DNA of 60,740 nt from Oscillospiraceae bacterium (GTDB lineage: Bacteria; Bacillota; Clostridia; Oscillospirales; Oscillospiraceae): NCBI GenBank assembly GCA_017428565.1, contig JAFRQP010000041.1:1-60740 (forward strand), given 5' to 3'. Each line of letters starts with the position of its first letter. The stretch's first letter is position 1. This document shows, one piece after another, positions 52,163 through 60,740 of this stretch. Below the pieces are notes generated by a model. That model saw nothing but the letters and a program-made list of their open reading frames with translations, searched no databases and was not told the origin of the DNA. Position numbers and translations under genes: made by a program.

Positions 52163-54670
52163 ATGAAGTACGATTTTGCAGCTATTGAGAAGAAATGGCA
52201 GGATCGCTGGGAGGAATCCAAGCCCTACGCCGCCGTTACCGGCAGCGATAAGCCCAAGTTCTATGGGCTCATTGAGTTCCCTTATCCCAGTGCCGCCGGT
52301 CTGCATGTGGGTCATCCCCGCCCTTTTACCGCCCTGGATATCGTCACCCGCAAAAAGCGGATGGAGGGCTACAATGTGCTTTTCCCCATCGGCTATGACG
52401 CCTTCGGTCTGCCGACGGAGAATTTCGCCATTAAGAACCATATTCACCCCGCCATCGTTACCCGCCAGAACATCCAGAACTTCACCCGCCAGCTGAAGAT
52501 GCTGGGATACGGCTTCGACTGGGACCGGGTGGTGGACACCACCGATCCCCAGTACTACAAGTGGACCCAGTGGATCTTCCTGCAGATGTTCAAGAAGGGC
52601 CTGGCCTACAAGACCACCATGCCTGTGAACTGGTGCACCAGCTGCAAGTGCGTGCTGGCCAACGAGGAAGTGGTGGAGGGCGTCTGCGAGCGCTGCGGCA
52701 GCGAGGTCGTGCGCAAGGAGAAGAGCCAGTGGATGCTGGCCATCACCAAGTACGCCCAGCGTCTGGTGGATGATATCGACGATCTGGATTTCATCGAGCG
52801 GGTCAAGATCCAGCAGAAGAACTGGATCGGGCGCTCCACCGGCGCGGAGGTCACCTTCAAAACCAATGCCGGGGACGATGTGGTGGTCTACACCACCCGC
52901 CCGGACACCCTGTTCGGCGCCACCTATATGGTCCTCTCGCCGGAGCACCCCTATGTGAAGAAATGGCAGCCTCTGCTATCCAACTGGGACGCCGTGGCCG
53001 CCTATGTGGACGAGGCCGCCCATAAGTCCGACTTCGAGCGGGCCGAGCTCAACAAGGAGAAGACCGGCGTCCGTCTGGAGGGCGTGCGCGCCGTTAACCC
53101 GGTGAATGGGAAAGAGATCCCCATTTTTATTTCCGACTACGTCCTGGTGACCTACGGCACCGGCGCCATTATGGCCGTCCCCGGGCATGATGACCGGGAC
53201 TGGGAGTTTGCCAAAAAGTTCGGCTGCGAGATCATCGAGGTGGTCAAGGGCGGCAACATCGAGGAAGCGGCCTTTACGCTGAAGGACGACACCGGTATCA
53301 TGGTCAATTCCGGCTTCCTCAACGGGCTCACCGTCCGCCAGGCCATCCCCGCCATGAAAAAGTGGCTTGCCGAGCAGGGCATCGGCGAGGAGAAGGTGAA
53401 CTTCAAGCTGCGCGACTGGGTCTTCTCCCGCCAGCGCTACTGGGGCGAGCCCATCCCTCTTGTGAACTGCCCCAAGTGCGGCTGGGTCCCCGTGCCGGAG
53501 GAGCAGCTGCCCGTATTGCTGCCCCAGGTGGATTCCTATGAGCCCACCGACGACGGGGAATCGCCCCTTTCCAAGATGACCGACTGGGTCAATACCACTT
53601 GCCCCTGCTGCGGCGGCCCCGCCAAGCGGGAGACGGACACCATGCCCCAGTGGGCCGGCTCCAGCTGGTACTTCCTGCGCTACATGGATCCCCACAACGA
53701 CAAGGAGCTGGTCTCCAAAGAGGCCGAGGAATACTGGGGGCCAGTGGACTGGTACAACGGCGGCATGGAGCATACCACCCTGCACCTGCTCTACAGCCGT
53801 TTCTGGCACAAGTTCCTGTATGACATCGGCGTGGTGCACACCAAAGAGCCCTACGCCAAGCGCACTTCCCACGGCATGATCCTGGGCCGCAATCCCCACT
53901 ATGTGGGCTACGCCAAGAGCGAAGAGGAGAAGCAGGCCCTCATCGCCAAGTACGGCAGCCAGGCCTTGCGGGAGTCTGTGAAGATGTCCAAGTCCCTGGG
54001 GAACGTGGTGAACCCGGACGATGTGGTGAAGGCCTACGGCGCGGACACCATGCGCGTCTACATCATGTTCATCGGCGATTTTGAGAAGACCGCTACCTGG
54101 TCGGACGATGCCGTCAAGGGCTCCAAGCGTTTCCTGGACCGCTGCTGGAATCTGATAGACCAGGCAGGGGAGAGCTTTGCGATTTCGCCCAAGAATGAGA
54201 GCATCATTCATAAGACTATCAAGAAGGTGGGAGAGGATATTGAGAATCTGAAGCTCAATACCGCCATTGCCGCCCTCATGACCATGGTCAACGAATTCTA
54301 CGCAAACGGCGTCACCAAGGGCGATCTGGAGCAGCTGATCCTGCTGCTCAGCCCCTTCGCGCCCCATATTGCAGAGGAGATGTGGGAGCTGCTGGGCCTC
54401 GCCGCCAAGTATGGCAAGATGGCCATGCAGATGCCCTGGCCGGTTTATGACGAGGCCAAGACTGTGGACGCCGCGGTGGAGATCGCGGTGCAGGTTAACG
54501 GCAAGCTCCGCGGCACCGTCACCGTCCCCACGGACTCCGACGAGGAAACCGTTATCGCCGCCGCCAAGGGAGAAGAGAAGATCCGCCGCCAGCTGGAGGG
54601 CATGGAGATCCTCAAGGTCATCTTCCGCCCCAACCGTCTGCTGAACCTGGTCGTTCGTCCTGCAAAATAA
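52163..54670 (+). CDS. leuS: leucyl-tRNA synthetase
   Basis: Class I synthetase of 835 residues. HIGH-type motif HVGHP lies in [16 protein letters not shown]; the KMSKS loop is [14 protein letters not shown]1 editing domain (about residues 215-410), two zinc-type CxxC pairs (CTSCKC and CERCGSE; CPKCG) and the C-terminal anticodon-binding and tail domains are present. The ATG at 52163 has AGAGGAACGGAAC; longer frames shadow rsfS. No T-box leader precedes it, since it lies 19 bases after rsfS. Confidence 0.97.
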   Translation: MKYDFAAIEKKWQDRWEESKPYAAVTGSDKPKFYGLIEFPYPSAAGLHVGHPRPFTALDIVTRKKRMEGYNVLFPIGYDAFGLPTENFAIKNHIHPAIVTRQNIQNFTRQLKMLGYGFDWDRVVDTTDPQYYKWTQWIFLQMFKKGLAYKTTMPVNWCTSCKCVLANEEVVEGVCERCGSEVVRKEKSQWMLAITKYAQRLVDDIDDLDFIERVKIQQKNWIGRSTGAEVTFKTNAGDDVVVYTTRPDTLFGATYMVLSPEHPYVKKWQPLLSNWDAVAAYVDEAAHKSDFERAELNKEKTGVRLEGVRAVNPVNGKEIPIFISDYVLVTYGTGAIMAVPGHDDRDWEFAKKFGCEIIEVVKGGNIEEAAFTLKDDTGIMVNSGFLNGLTVRQAIPAMKKWLAEQGIGEEKVNFKLRDWVFSRQRYWGEPIPLVNCPKCGWVPVPEEQLPVLLPQVDSYEPTDDGESPLSKMTDWVNTTCPCCGGPAKRETDTMPQWAGSSWYFLRYMDPHNDKELVSKEAEEYWGPVDWYNGGMEHTTLHLLYSRFWHKFLYDIGVVHTKEPYAKRTSHGMILGRNPHYVGYAKSEEEKQALIAKYGSQALRESVKMSKSLGNVVNPDDVVKAYGADTMRVYIMFIGDFEKTATWSDDAVKGSKRFLDRCWNLIDQAGESFAISPKNESIIHKTIKKVGEDIENLKLNTAIAALMTMVNEFYANGVTKGDLEQLILLLSPFAPHIAEEMWELLGLAAKYGKMAMQMPWPVYDEAKTVDAAVEIAVQVNGKLRGTVTVPTDSDEETVIAAAKGEEKIRRQLEGMEILKVIFRPNRLLNLVVRPAK

Positions 54671-54700
54671 AAGAAAACATTTGTGAAAAACAAGTAATTC

Positions 54701-54729
54701 TTGACAAAAGGCATACGAGCGATTATAAT
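54701..54729 (+). promoter_or_regulatory. consensus sigma-A promoter of rpsU
   Basis: TTGACA (54701-54706) and TATAAT (54724-54729) are 17 bases apart, a perfect match to consensus. The leader of about 65 bases has a GCGCC-GCAA-GGCGT stem-loop (about 54767-54780) shortly before the GGAGGGAGG site. Confidence 0.92.
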
Positions 54730-54800
54730 ACTGCTGTTACAAAGCCAATTGCCAGTTGGCCCTTAAAGCGCCGCAAGGCGTGTTGGAGGGAGGGAAATAC

Positions 54801-54986
54801 ATGTCTGAAATCTATGTCAAAGAGAACGAGTCTCTGGACAACGCACTGAAGCGCTTCAAGCGCAGCTGCGCCAAGTCCGGCGTCCTGGCGGATCTGAGAA
54901 AGAAGGAGTACTATCAGAGCCCCAGCGTGAAACGCCGCAAGAAATCTGAGGCCGCGCGCAAGAACAAGAACAAGCGTTTCTATTGA
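54801..54986 (+). CDS. rpsU: small ribosomal subunit protein bS21
   Basis: Ribosomal protein of 61 residues. Family features are [16 protein letters not shown] near the start, then C-A-K-S-G, the [17 protein letters not shown] segment, and a very basic end. The ATG at 54801 follows GGAGGGAGGG. It is monocistronic with a consensus promoter and terminator, fitting very high expression. Confidence 0.97.
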   Translation: MSEIYVKENESLDNALKRFKRSCAKSGVLADLRKKEYYQSPSVKRRKKSEAARKNKNKRFY

Positions 54987-54995
54987 TGACAAAAC

Positions 54996-55027
54996 AAAAA
55001 ACCAGCACCGAAAGGTGCTGGTTTTTT
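54996..55027. terminator. intrinsic terminator after rpsU
   Basis: AAACCAGCACC pairs with GGTGCTGGTTT around GAAA; A-run on the left and TTTTTT on the right make it usable in both directions, ending rpsU and the convergent deaminase-like gene. Confidence 0.93.
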
Positions 55028-55054
55028 ATGTTCCTGATTGTGAAACCGCGCTTT

Positions 55055-57508
55055 TCAGCGCAGGCGATGTTTTATCAGAATACTCTCCGCAGGGTCGTCC
55101 GCGGGGCGAAAAACGCTGACATAGCCCTGCAGTGCGGATGCCTTGGTGCGCAGGTTGCGGGAGCGTCCGTCAATGTAGATGTCGCACTTCTCCCGTCCAT
55201 TTTTCGCCTCCTGCACCAGATTTGCCGCCGCGCTGTTCCCGTCAAAGGCCAGCAGCACGGAGGGGCGGCGCTTGAAGATCTCATAGGCGAAGCTTTTGTA
55301 CAGGCCCAGCATGGTGGGCTCGATGGAGATGCGCACGGACACGCCGCTCTGGACGATCCGGTCCCGCTCCTTGGCGCTGATCATGCTGGGGACGATGGCA
55401 AAAACCTCGAATTTGCCCTTGTTCTGCTCCAGCAGGTAACGCTCGAAGCCGGAGACGGAGCTGCCGATGACAAAAAAGAGCTTTTCGGGATCGGCCTCGT
55501 CCAGGAGCTTGTCCAAGATCTGCCGCCCCTGGGAGCGCAGGCGGGTGATGTGGCGGTCGTTGTTGAAGCTGCCTCCGGCAAGTACGATGGGCAGCTTTCC
55601 CGCCGGCAGCTCCCGAATCTGCGCGGCCAGGGCGATCTGGGCATCAAGCTTCCCACTGTTCACCCAGAGTGCCTCGCTGGCTTTTTCTGTTTCCTCGATG
55701 CGCACGGAGAGAAAGTCTCCCACGTCCCTCCCGTCGAGCAGGCGGTCAAAGACCTCCGATTTCTCACAGAAGATCCGTCTGCTGCCTTCATCGATCCGTC
55801 GATCGTGCCTGCGCATCAAGCAGAGCTCCTCATAGCTCAGATCCAGCAGCTTTTCCAGGCTCAGCTCCTCTTCAATGGGATCTGTACCGTATAGAGCGCA
55901 GCCGTCCGTCCCCTGGACGCAGAAGACGCCCGCGCGCAGATAGGTTTTCAGCGGGTGCAGACCGGGATCGGTGAGGTTGTTCAGCCGTACGTTGGAAGTG
56001 ATCTGAAATTCCAGCACCACTTCGTTTTCGATCAGCTCCTGGATGAGCTTCTGCCCCTTGGGGCTGCGCAGATCGGCAGCGTAGAGTCCGTGGCCGATGC
56101 GCAGGTGGGGCATTTTCTGCCCGGGCGCGAGGGATTCCCGCACCAGACGGACGCTGTTGGCCACGTTGTTCCGCAGACTGTCGTTCTCGCCGGCGTGGAT
56201 GCGGATGACGAAGCCCGGATCCAGCGCGGCGATCCGTACCAGCTCCCGGATCACGGGGCGCAGCTCGAGAATATCGTTGATCTCTTCACCCAGAATGTCT
56301 CCGCCCGCCACATAGGGATCAGCCGCCACGGCCCGCAGCACCTGCAGATTCTCGGCCAGGTAGTCGTTGGGGGTCACGGCGTCCTTGATGATGGTCAGAG
56401 GCACCCGGCGGATGCCCGCCAGGAAGCGGATCAACACGCCGGTTTCCCGGGTAACGGCGGGCATAACAGCGTGGATCTGCCGCAGGACTTCAACCGACTC
56501 CTTTCTTTTCACCAGGGAGGTGTCGGAGATCTCCACATAGTCGATGCCGCAGCGGGCGTAGGAACGGGCGATCCACAGGAGTTTGTCCTGGAAGAGTGTG
56601 TTGTTCCGGTAGTCCGGGTCCGCCCGGTCCGCCAGGATGCGGGCGCAGATGCGCAGCACGTCCGGCTCCGGGATCTCCTCCAGCCGCCGCAGGGAAAAAG
56701 GCTCCTCCGAGGGTACGCCCTTGGTGAAGACGTAGCGGTACAGATAGACCTTCTCCAGATTGGCAAAGACCGCCTGGCCGTCCTTGGGGATGGTGAGGGA
56801 GTTGCGGATCTGGACGATGTTCCAGGCGGCGTCCTCCAGATTGCCAAGAATCAGCTCGGCAAAATTTAGAAAAGTATTGTCGTCGATGCGGCGCTCCAGA
56901 TACTTGCCCGTCAGGGCGGAGTCTTGAAAGCGGCAGGCCACCAGGGCCCGCTGGGTCTCCAATCGGCTCCGTTGCTCCTCCGTGCAGCGCAGACCCAGCT
57001 TTTTGATGTAGTACAGAGGGTAGCGGATCTGGTGCATGATGCCCAGGGCGATCAGAATGTCGGGGGAGAGGTTGGCGTTCATGTGGGTGTGCAGATCGGT
57101 GCGGAACTTGGCCTCGCTGCGGATATAGGTCTTCACGATGGTGCGCATCTCGTCCAGACGGTAGTCCTTGGTCTGGCTCATCAGCGTTTTGGAGATAGCG
57201 GGGATGGAGGCCTTCAACTCGATGTTCCCGTCGGGCCAGATGTTGGCCACCTTGGTGTTGCCAAGGCGGAAGATGAAGAGCTGCCGCGCCTGCCCGTCCA
57301 CATAGCTGGGGACGATGCCGCGGATGACCTTCAGCCCCTGCTCGTCCTCGCTGATGGGGAGCTTGCACAGCCTGGCCAGATTCGTGATCAGATTTCCGCT
57401 GTGATGGTTGGGCGTGCGCAGCACATAGTGCAGACCGTCCTCCTCCTGGCTCAGATCGACCACGATATCCTTTTCCTTATCCAGATAAAAATGACCGAAA
57501 TTCGTCAT
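55055..57508 (-). CDS. adenosine-deaminase-like protein with C-terminal Rossmann/SLOG-like domain
   Basis: Cytoplasmic protein of 817 residues with an unusual layout. Residues 1-130 are a beta-rich part that I do not recognise. The centre carries the deaminase metal-site motifs in order: DLHTHMN (H140, H142), IHAGEN (H438, E441), RIGHG (H473), ITSN and GTDG (D535). In deaminases the last is normally TDDP; the second Asp, which contacts the purine, is Gly536 here. About 300 residues separate the first two motifs, far more than in simple adenosine deaminases. Residues about 638-817 look like a nucleotide-binding Rossmann fold (IVLAGGSFNND, FFVIGSSVSGFERYLLE, VFAIVPSMIS). Large deaminases of this size include RdrB of the RADAR phage-defence system, but no ATPase partner is adjacent. 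It is last in a run with an Ntn-type hydrolase 48 bases upstream; AGGAAAGGAG precedes the ATG. Confidence 0.72.
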   Translation of the reverse strand: MTNFGHFYLDKEKDIVVDLSQEEDGLHYVLRTPNHHSGNLITNLARLCKLPISEDEQGLKVIRGIVPSYVDGQARQLFIFRLGNTKVANIWPDGNIELKASIPAISKTLMSQTKDYRLDEMRTIVKTYIRSEAKFRTDLHTHMNANLSPDILIALGIMHQIRYPLYYIKKLGLRCTEEQRSRLETQRALVACRFQDSALTGKYLERRIDDNTFLNFAELILGNLEDAAWNIVQIRNSLTIPKDGQAVFANLEKVYLYRYVFTKGVPSEEPFSLRRLEEIPEPDVLRICARILADRADPDYRNNTLFQDKLLWIARSYARCGIDYVEISDTSLVKRKESVEVLRQIHAVMPAVTRETGVLIRFLAGIRRVPLTIIKDAVTPNDYLAENLQVLRAVAADPYVAGGDILGEEINDILELRPVIRELVRIAALDPGFVIRIHAGENDSLRNNVANSVRLVRESLAPGQKMPHLRIGHGLYAADLRSPKGQKLIQELIENEVVLEFQITSNVRLNNLTDPGLHPLKTYLRAGVFCVQGTDGCALYGTDPIEEELSLEKLLDLSYEELCLMRRHDRRIDEGSRRIFCEKSEVFDRLLDGRDVGDFLSVRIEETEKASEALWVNSGKLDAQIALAAQIRELPAGKLPIVLAGGSFNNDRHITRLRSQGRQILDKLLDEADPEKLFFVIGSSVSGFERYLLEQNKGKFEVFAIVPSMISAKERDRIVQSGVSVRISIEPTMLGLYKSFAYEIFKRRPSVLLAFDGNSAAANLVQEAKNGREKCDIYIDGRSRNLRTKASALQGYVSVFRPADDPAESILIKHRLR

Positions 57509-57556
57509 AGAAGCTCCTTTCCTCCCAACACAGGCTTTTCCGGGACTTGTCTATGC

Positions 57557-58255
57557 TCACGCCTCGCCTTGCGAGAATCGCTGCATCCTGATCTTGTCCC
57601 ACTCCCGGTTTTCGCACCAGAACACCGTTCGCTCTCCCAGGTCGTAGACCATGGAGACCACCGTGGGGCAGACGGTCTGGGACACCTGGCGCAGCACCGC
57701 AAAGCAGTCGTCCACGTCAAAGTCGTCCCCGGCCTTTTGCAAAAGCTCCTCCGCCTTCTGATACCGGTCCCAGCCCATCCAGGGGTGGGTCTCGGCGTTC
57801 CGCTTGAAGGGGGAGAAGTTCGTCAGGATCTTGTACGGGGGCTTTTCGTAGTACAGGCACCCCTGGCCGGGCACGATGTGCAGCACGTTTCCCTCCCGGT
57901 CCGAGAGCGCGGCCATGAAGGTCAGCCCCGGCACGCTGCAGACACGCTCCCGCTCCGCGATGGCCCGGGTCTCCTGCAGGCTCCGTTTCTGCAGCAGCAG
58001 GTCGATATCAAGCTCGATGATGTTCCGGCTCCCTTCGCAGGGGTCGCTGCGCCGGTCATAGGGCCAGCAGGTGGGCATACCCACGAAATCGCCCCTGGCG
58101 TTTGCACCGAAGAGTGGCATCCAGCCCTCCGTGGCGTCGTTGACTTCGATATACACGCCCTCCGGCGTGCTGCGGACCCGGTGCTCCATGTCCAGCAGAT
58201 CCAGATTCCAGCCCACCAGGGTTTTCTTTTTGTTTACGACAAGGCTTGTGCACAT
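57557..58255 (-). CDS. N-terminal-nucleophile amidohydrolase (choloylglycine hydrolase-like)
   Basis: Protein of 232 residues starting MCTSLVV, so that removal of Met exposes Cys2, the expected nucleophile of the linear amide C-N hydrolase / acyltransferase fold. Further family features are LVGWNLDLLD (Asp/Arg region) and a later Asn-rich ILTNFSPF. It is shorter than bile-salt hydrolases (about 320) and nearer to the C45-type group. The substrate is unknown. AGGAG lies well placed before the ATG. It lies between an unknown gene (30 bases upstream) and the deaminase-like gene (48 bases downstream). Confidence 0.72.
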   Translation of the reverse strand: MCTSLVVNKKKTLVGWNLDLLDMEHRVRSTPEGVYIEVNDATEGWMPLFGANARGDFVGMPTCWPYDRRSDPCEGSRNIIELDIDLLLQKRSLQETRAIAERERVCSVPGLTFMAALSDREGNVLHIVPGQGCLYYEKPPYKILTNFSPFKRNAETHPWMGWDRYQKAEELLQKAGDDFDVDDCFAVLRQVSQTVCPTVVSMVYDLGERTVFWCENREWDKIRMQRFSQGEA

Positions 58256-58285
58256 GGTGATCTCCTGCTTTCCTTCTGCGTCAGT

Positions 58286-58729
58286 TCAGCAGATCCATTC
58301 AAACTCCACGAAATCGATCATAGCATCCAAAATGATGGTGTCGTGCAGATATAGCTTCGTGATGATGGAGCAATACCCGACGTTGTGGTACAAGTATTCC
58401 AATGGTTTCTTGCCTTCGGCAAGCTTCGGCAGCACATAGTTTTTGAGCCGGATATAACGACCGTCTATGTTAAAGAGCCTGGAAAGAAGCCGATTTGGCT
58501 TGACCCATTTGTAAAGGGAATAATCATCCGGGTCATCGGCAAAATGATATCGGATGATCAGAGATTTGGCGTCCGGCTTATAGAATCGGATGGAATCACG
58601 TTCGGAAATGTTGTCCTCAAAATGAAATTCCAGGCACTGATCCTTCAGAAGGATCTTCTTGATGACGCAATCGTGGGGCACGGGTATGGTCGGCAGGGAA
58701 TCTCCGTTCAGATAGTATGTTTCCTTCAT
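58286..58729 (-). CDS. protein of unknown function
   Basis: Cytoplasmic protein of 147 residues, rich in Tyr, Asp and Lys. It resembles a beta-sandwich or barrel with segments VIKKILLKDQCLEFHFED and IIRYHFADDPDDYSLYKW, and a C-terminal MIDFVEFEWIC that is typical of small uncharacterised proteins found near acetyltransferases. No family is recognised. The ATG at 58729 has AAGGAG; the longer frame reads into the neighbouring gene. Lower G+C than the housekeeping genes. Confidence 0.7.
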   Translation of the reverse strand: MKETYYLNGDSLPTIPVPHDCVIKKILLKDQCLEFHFEDNISERDSIRFYKPDAKSLIIRYHFADDPDDYSLYKWVKPNRLLSRLFNIDGRYIRLKNYVLPKLAEGKKPLEYLYHNVGYCSIITKLYLHDTIILDAMIDFVEFEWIC

Positions 58730-58793
58730 GCATTCTCCTTCGTTTCTGTCTTGCACGGGAAGCGTCTGTGCTGCAGTCTCGCTGAAGCGTGCG

Positions 58794-59276
58794 TTAGCGG
58801 CGCAGTTCCATATACACATGCTCGTCTGTACGGTCGTACTCGATGAAACCGCATTTTTGATAGACGTGGATGGCCCTGCTGTTTTGGGGATCAGTCCTTA
58901 GGACGATTCGTTTCAGTCCAAGCTGACGACCGGCGAATTCCGCAAGGGCCGAAACTGCCTCCGTCCCATAGCCTGCGTTCTGCTTGGCTGCTGTGATGGC
59001 GATGCCGAGCTCGCCTACATCGTGCTTAACATCCATCAGCTCGATGTTTCCGATAAACGCCCCGCCGGTCTTTTCGAGCATCGAGAAGACCATAGCCTTC
59101 TCCCGCAGTTTTTCATGGATCCATTCAAGTTCCTGTTCCGCAGTAAAAGTCTTGTGCTTGCCGCCGATGAAGCGGTTGACGTTCTCGTAATCATTCACGA
59201 GGATAAGATAATCGTTTACGAGCCGCTCCGACACCTCAACAAAACGAATGCGGCTCGATTCAAATACCTGTTTCAT
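58794..59276 (-). CDS. GNAT acetyltransferase, RimJ/RimL type
   Basis: Acetyltransferase of 160 residues. The acetyl-CoA loop reads QNAGYGTEAVSALAEFAGRQ and is followed by LKRIVLRTDPQNSRAIHVYQ and KCGFIEYD, the typical end of RimJ/RimL-like enzymes. Substrate unknown. GGAGGCAAGG precedes the ATG at 59276, supporting it over the ATG seven codons earlier. It follows the methyltransferase gene by 25 bases. Confidence 0.82.
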   Translation of the reverse strand: MKQVFESSRIRFVEVSERLVNDYLILVNDYENVNRFIGGKHKTFTAEQELEWIHEKLREKAMVFSMLEKTGGAFIGNIELMDVKHDVGELGIAITAAKQNAGYGTEAVSALAEFAGRQLGLKRIVLRTDPQNSRAIHVYQKCGFIEYDRTDEHVYMELRR

Positions 59277-59301
59277 CCTTGCCTCCACAAAGCGCAATGT
59301 A

Positions 59302-60084
59302 TCATTCTTTTTGGAGGACGTCCAGCGTGTGGTGAGAAGCCCCGATCAGATCCTGCCGCTCGCAGATCGTAAAGTGATAGTCCATCCATTTGTCAAAGGT
59401 CTCATCGTCCATGGCGTCGATATACTCTCGCATATAGTTTGTCGCGCCGTCTGTGGCAACCAGCTTGATCCTTCTGACAGGGACCAGAGAATCCAGCTCC
59501 GCGATCTCTTCTGTGCGCACCATCTCAAATATATCCTTCGGTTCGCTGATGCAGTGCCAGTCCGCGGTCAGCATATGGAGATCCATGAGCTCGTGCAGCT
59601 TGTTCATGCCGAACACATACTGGATGACGGTCGGCTCGTTCATGCAATATGCCACCAGGATATGACCGCCGGCCTTTGTCACACGCACGGCCTCGGAGAG
59701 CGCCCCCAGTTTCTCTTCCTTCGTGTAGAGGTGATACATCGGGCCGAGGAGCAGGGTCAAATCAAAAGTAGCATCCCGGAATCGGGACAGGTCCAGCGCA
59801 TTCCCTTGTACGGCCGTGATCGCTTCCGTGCCATCCAATTTGGATTTCAAGATTTCCAGGTTGTGTTCCACCAGCTCAACTGCCGTCACCCGGAATCCCT
59901 GCTTTGCCAGAGTTACGCTGTATCGTCCCGTGCCGGCTCCCACTTCAAGGATGACGGGGTCTGCAATATCTTTCAGACACGCTGCTATGGTTTTCATCGT
60001 GGTCAGGTATTCCACCTGGCCGTGACGGGAAAGAAGACGGCCATCCTCGTCGTAATGCTTGTAATGTTCTTCCAGATAATTCAT
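59302..60084 (-). CDS. class I SAM-dependent methyltransferase
   Basis: Methyltransferase of 260 residues. Motif I is ILEVGAGTGRYSVTLA, followed by VTAVELVEHNLEIL, QGNALDLSRF and DLTLLLGPMYHL (motifs II-IV). The C-terminal 100 residues are probably a substrate lid. Substrate unknown; small-molecule methyltransferases of this type are common in clostridia. It overlaps the upstream GNAT gene by 4 bases (ATGA). Confidence 0.85.
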   Translation of the reverse strand: MNYLEEHYKHYDEDGRLLSRHGQVEYLTTMKTIAACLKDIADPVILEVGAGTGRYSVTLAKQGFRVTAVELVEHNLEILKSKLDGTEAITAVQGNALDLSRFRDATFDLTLLLGPMYHLYTKEEKLGALSEAVRVTKAGGHILVAYCMNEPTVIQYVFGMNKLHELMDLHMLTADWHCISEPKDIFEMVRTEEIAELDSLVPVRRIKLVATDGATNYMREYIDAMDDETFDKWMDYHFTICERQDLIGASHHTLDVLQKE

Positions 60085-60557
60085 GGTTTTTCCTCATAAA
60101 GCGGGATTTGTGCCGATAATTCCTTCACCATATACCGCGGCGCATATTCGGCGTATCCATGCTTCGGGTAGAATGAATAGGACTCAAACCACTGTTCCGG
60201 CGGATCGCCCAAATGTACCCGTGCCGTCGTAATGCTGTTGTCGCGCATTCCCGCCTCGATCGTTTCAAGCAGAGCCGATCCGATGCCTTTGCGCTTTTCG
60301 GACGCCTTTACGTACAGCCGATGGAGAAAGGCTTCGTTCGTTCCTTCGATCCTCGAATACCCGCCGCAGCCGATCACCCGGTCATCCTTGTCCACCGCGA
60401 TCCAGAACAGATCCCCTCGGTCATAATAATGCTTCCGGATATCAAGCAGATCTTCATTGATCCTCGGTATCCGCCCAAGCGCGTCCTTGGCCTGTAAGAC
60501 CATGAAGATCATATCATCCCTGTATTTATCTTCGTAACATTTGATTTCCATGTTCAT
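60081..60557 (-). CDS. GNAT acetyltransferase
   Basis: Acetyltransferase of 158 residues. The fold is marked by WIAVDKDDRVIGCGGYSR, then the acetyl-CoA loop ASEKRKGIGSALLETIE and a C-terminal FYPKHGYAEY. Substrate unknown. The ATG at 60557 lacks a strong site; an ATG two codons later (60551) is equally possible. First complete gene of the minus-strand run that leads into the deaminase-like gene. Confidence 0.82.
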   Translation of the reverse strand: MNMEIKCYEDKYRDDMIFMVLQAKDALGRIPRINEDLLDIRKHYYDRGDLFWIAVDKDDRVIGCGGYSRIEGTNEAFLHRLYVKASEKRKGIGSALLETIEAGMRDNSITTARVHLGDPPEQWFESYSFYPKHGYAEYAPRYMVKELSAQIPLYEEKP

Positions 60558-60652
60558 TTGCGCTTCTACATCTGGCGGCCTCTCTTCATCAATACCACCG
60601 TCTCAATGAATTGCCGCTTTGTAAACAAATCGACAAACAGGAATTGTTATCG

Positions 60653-60739
60653 TTATCCGATGGCTTTTATAAAACGTTTTTGTACTTTGTCGCAAGAATA
60701 ACCCTTGTGCTGATAGAAGATATGTGCATTCGTGCGAGT
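60653..60739 (-). CDS. partial GNAT acetyltransferase, C-terminal end
   Basis: The last 28 codons of a gene that enters from beyond the window. Read on the minus strand they give TRTNAHIFYQHKGYSCDK followed by VQKRFIKAIG and a TAA stop at 60653-60655. The N-x-A-x-x-FY-x-x-x-GY pattern is the usual end of a GNAT enzyme. It is 95 bases upstream of the next gene of the run. Only the C-terminus can be seen, so the assignment is tentative. Confidence 0.55.
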   Translation of the reverse strand, partial: TRTNAHIFYQHKGYSCDKVQKRFIKAIG

Positions 60740-60740
60740 A

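Noticed and set aside
55055-58255. A complete RADAR defence system
   Set aside because: The deaminase-like gene has no adjacent RdrA-type ATPase, and its TDD motif is altered, so membership in RADAR is not supported.
1-60740. CRISPR arrays, insertion sequences, prophage or integrase genes
   Set aside because: No direct-repeat arrays, transposase, recombinase or phage structural genes were seen on either strand.

Overview
The window is a chromosomal segment of a G+C-rich member of the Bacillota. It is most likely a gut clostridium of the Oscillospirales type. This is inferred from Gram-positive style AAGGAGG ribosome binding sites, consensus sigma-A promoters, lipoprotein-type sugar-binding proteins, the housekeeping order dprA-topA-trmFO, plsX-rnc-(radical SAM)-smc-ftsY and yhbY-nadD/yqeK-rsfS-leuS, and a DUF4428 protein. 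No taxonomic marker is present, so the rank is an inference. No phage, insertion sequence, CRISPR array or rRNA was seen.

Region 1 (about 190-15,340) is a fructan-use locus. A secreted GH32 lipoprotein with a LamG domain (194-2560) and a three-repeat lipoprotein (2679-4853) face the outside. A two-permease importer with its binding lipoprotein (10069-13713) brings in oligosaccharides. An intracellular GH32 (13799-15280) and a PfkB-type fructokinase (5211-6146) finish the job. A LacI-type regulator (8723-9715) heads an ATG-coupled chain of four membrane or lipid-anchored genes of unknown role that ends in the fructokinase. Five copies of a GTGAAACRTTA-like operator sit at the three promoters, so the locus looks like one self-contained regulon. 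No transporter ATPase is present. The secreted GH32 has Glu where the family nucleophile Asp is expected.

Region 2 (about 15,390-21,410) holds an acetyltransferase, a GPH-family sugar symporter and, convergently, a GH31 glycosidase translationally coupled to a type-B carboxylesterase. It looks like a second small glycan module.

Region 3 (about 21,510-55,030) is mostly housekeeping: uvrB, polA, rimI, tsaD, radC, a tRNA-Thr(CGU), a CDP-alcohol phosphatidyltransferase, a PAP2 phosphatase, an ABC half-transporter, an ECF sigma factor with a membrane partner, an RNA methyltransferase, dprA, topA, trmFO, plsX, rnc, a radical SAM protein, an AspT-like permease, smc, ftsY, yhbY, a nadD-yqeK fusion, rsfS, leuS and rpsU. 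Points of note are an Smc with clearly short arms (1005 residues), the nadD-yqeK fusion, a TopA with a Lys/Ala-rich tail and an unexplained 460-base gap (28,276-28,739) that carries signals for a small minus-strand transcript.

Region 4 (about 55,050-60,740) is a minus-strand run of accessory genes with lower G+C: a truncated GNAT, a GNAT, a methyltransferase, another GNAT, an unknown protein, an N-terminal-nucleophile amidohydrolase and an 817-residue adenosine-deaminase-like protein with a C-terminal Rossmann/SLOG-like domain. The last is the best candidate in the window for an undescribed system.
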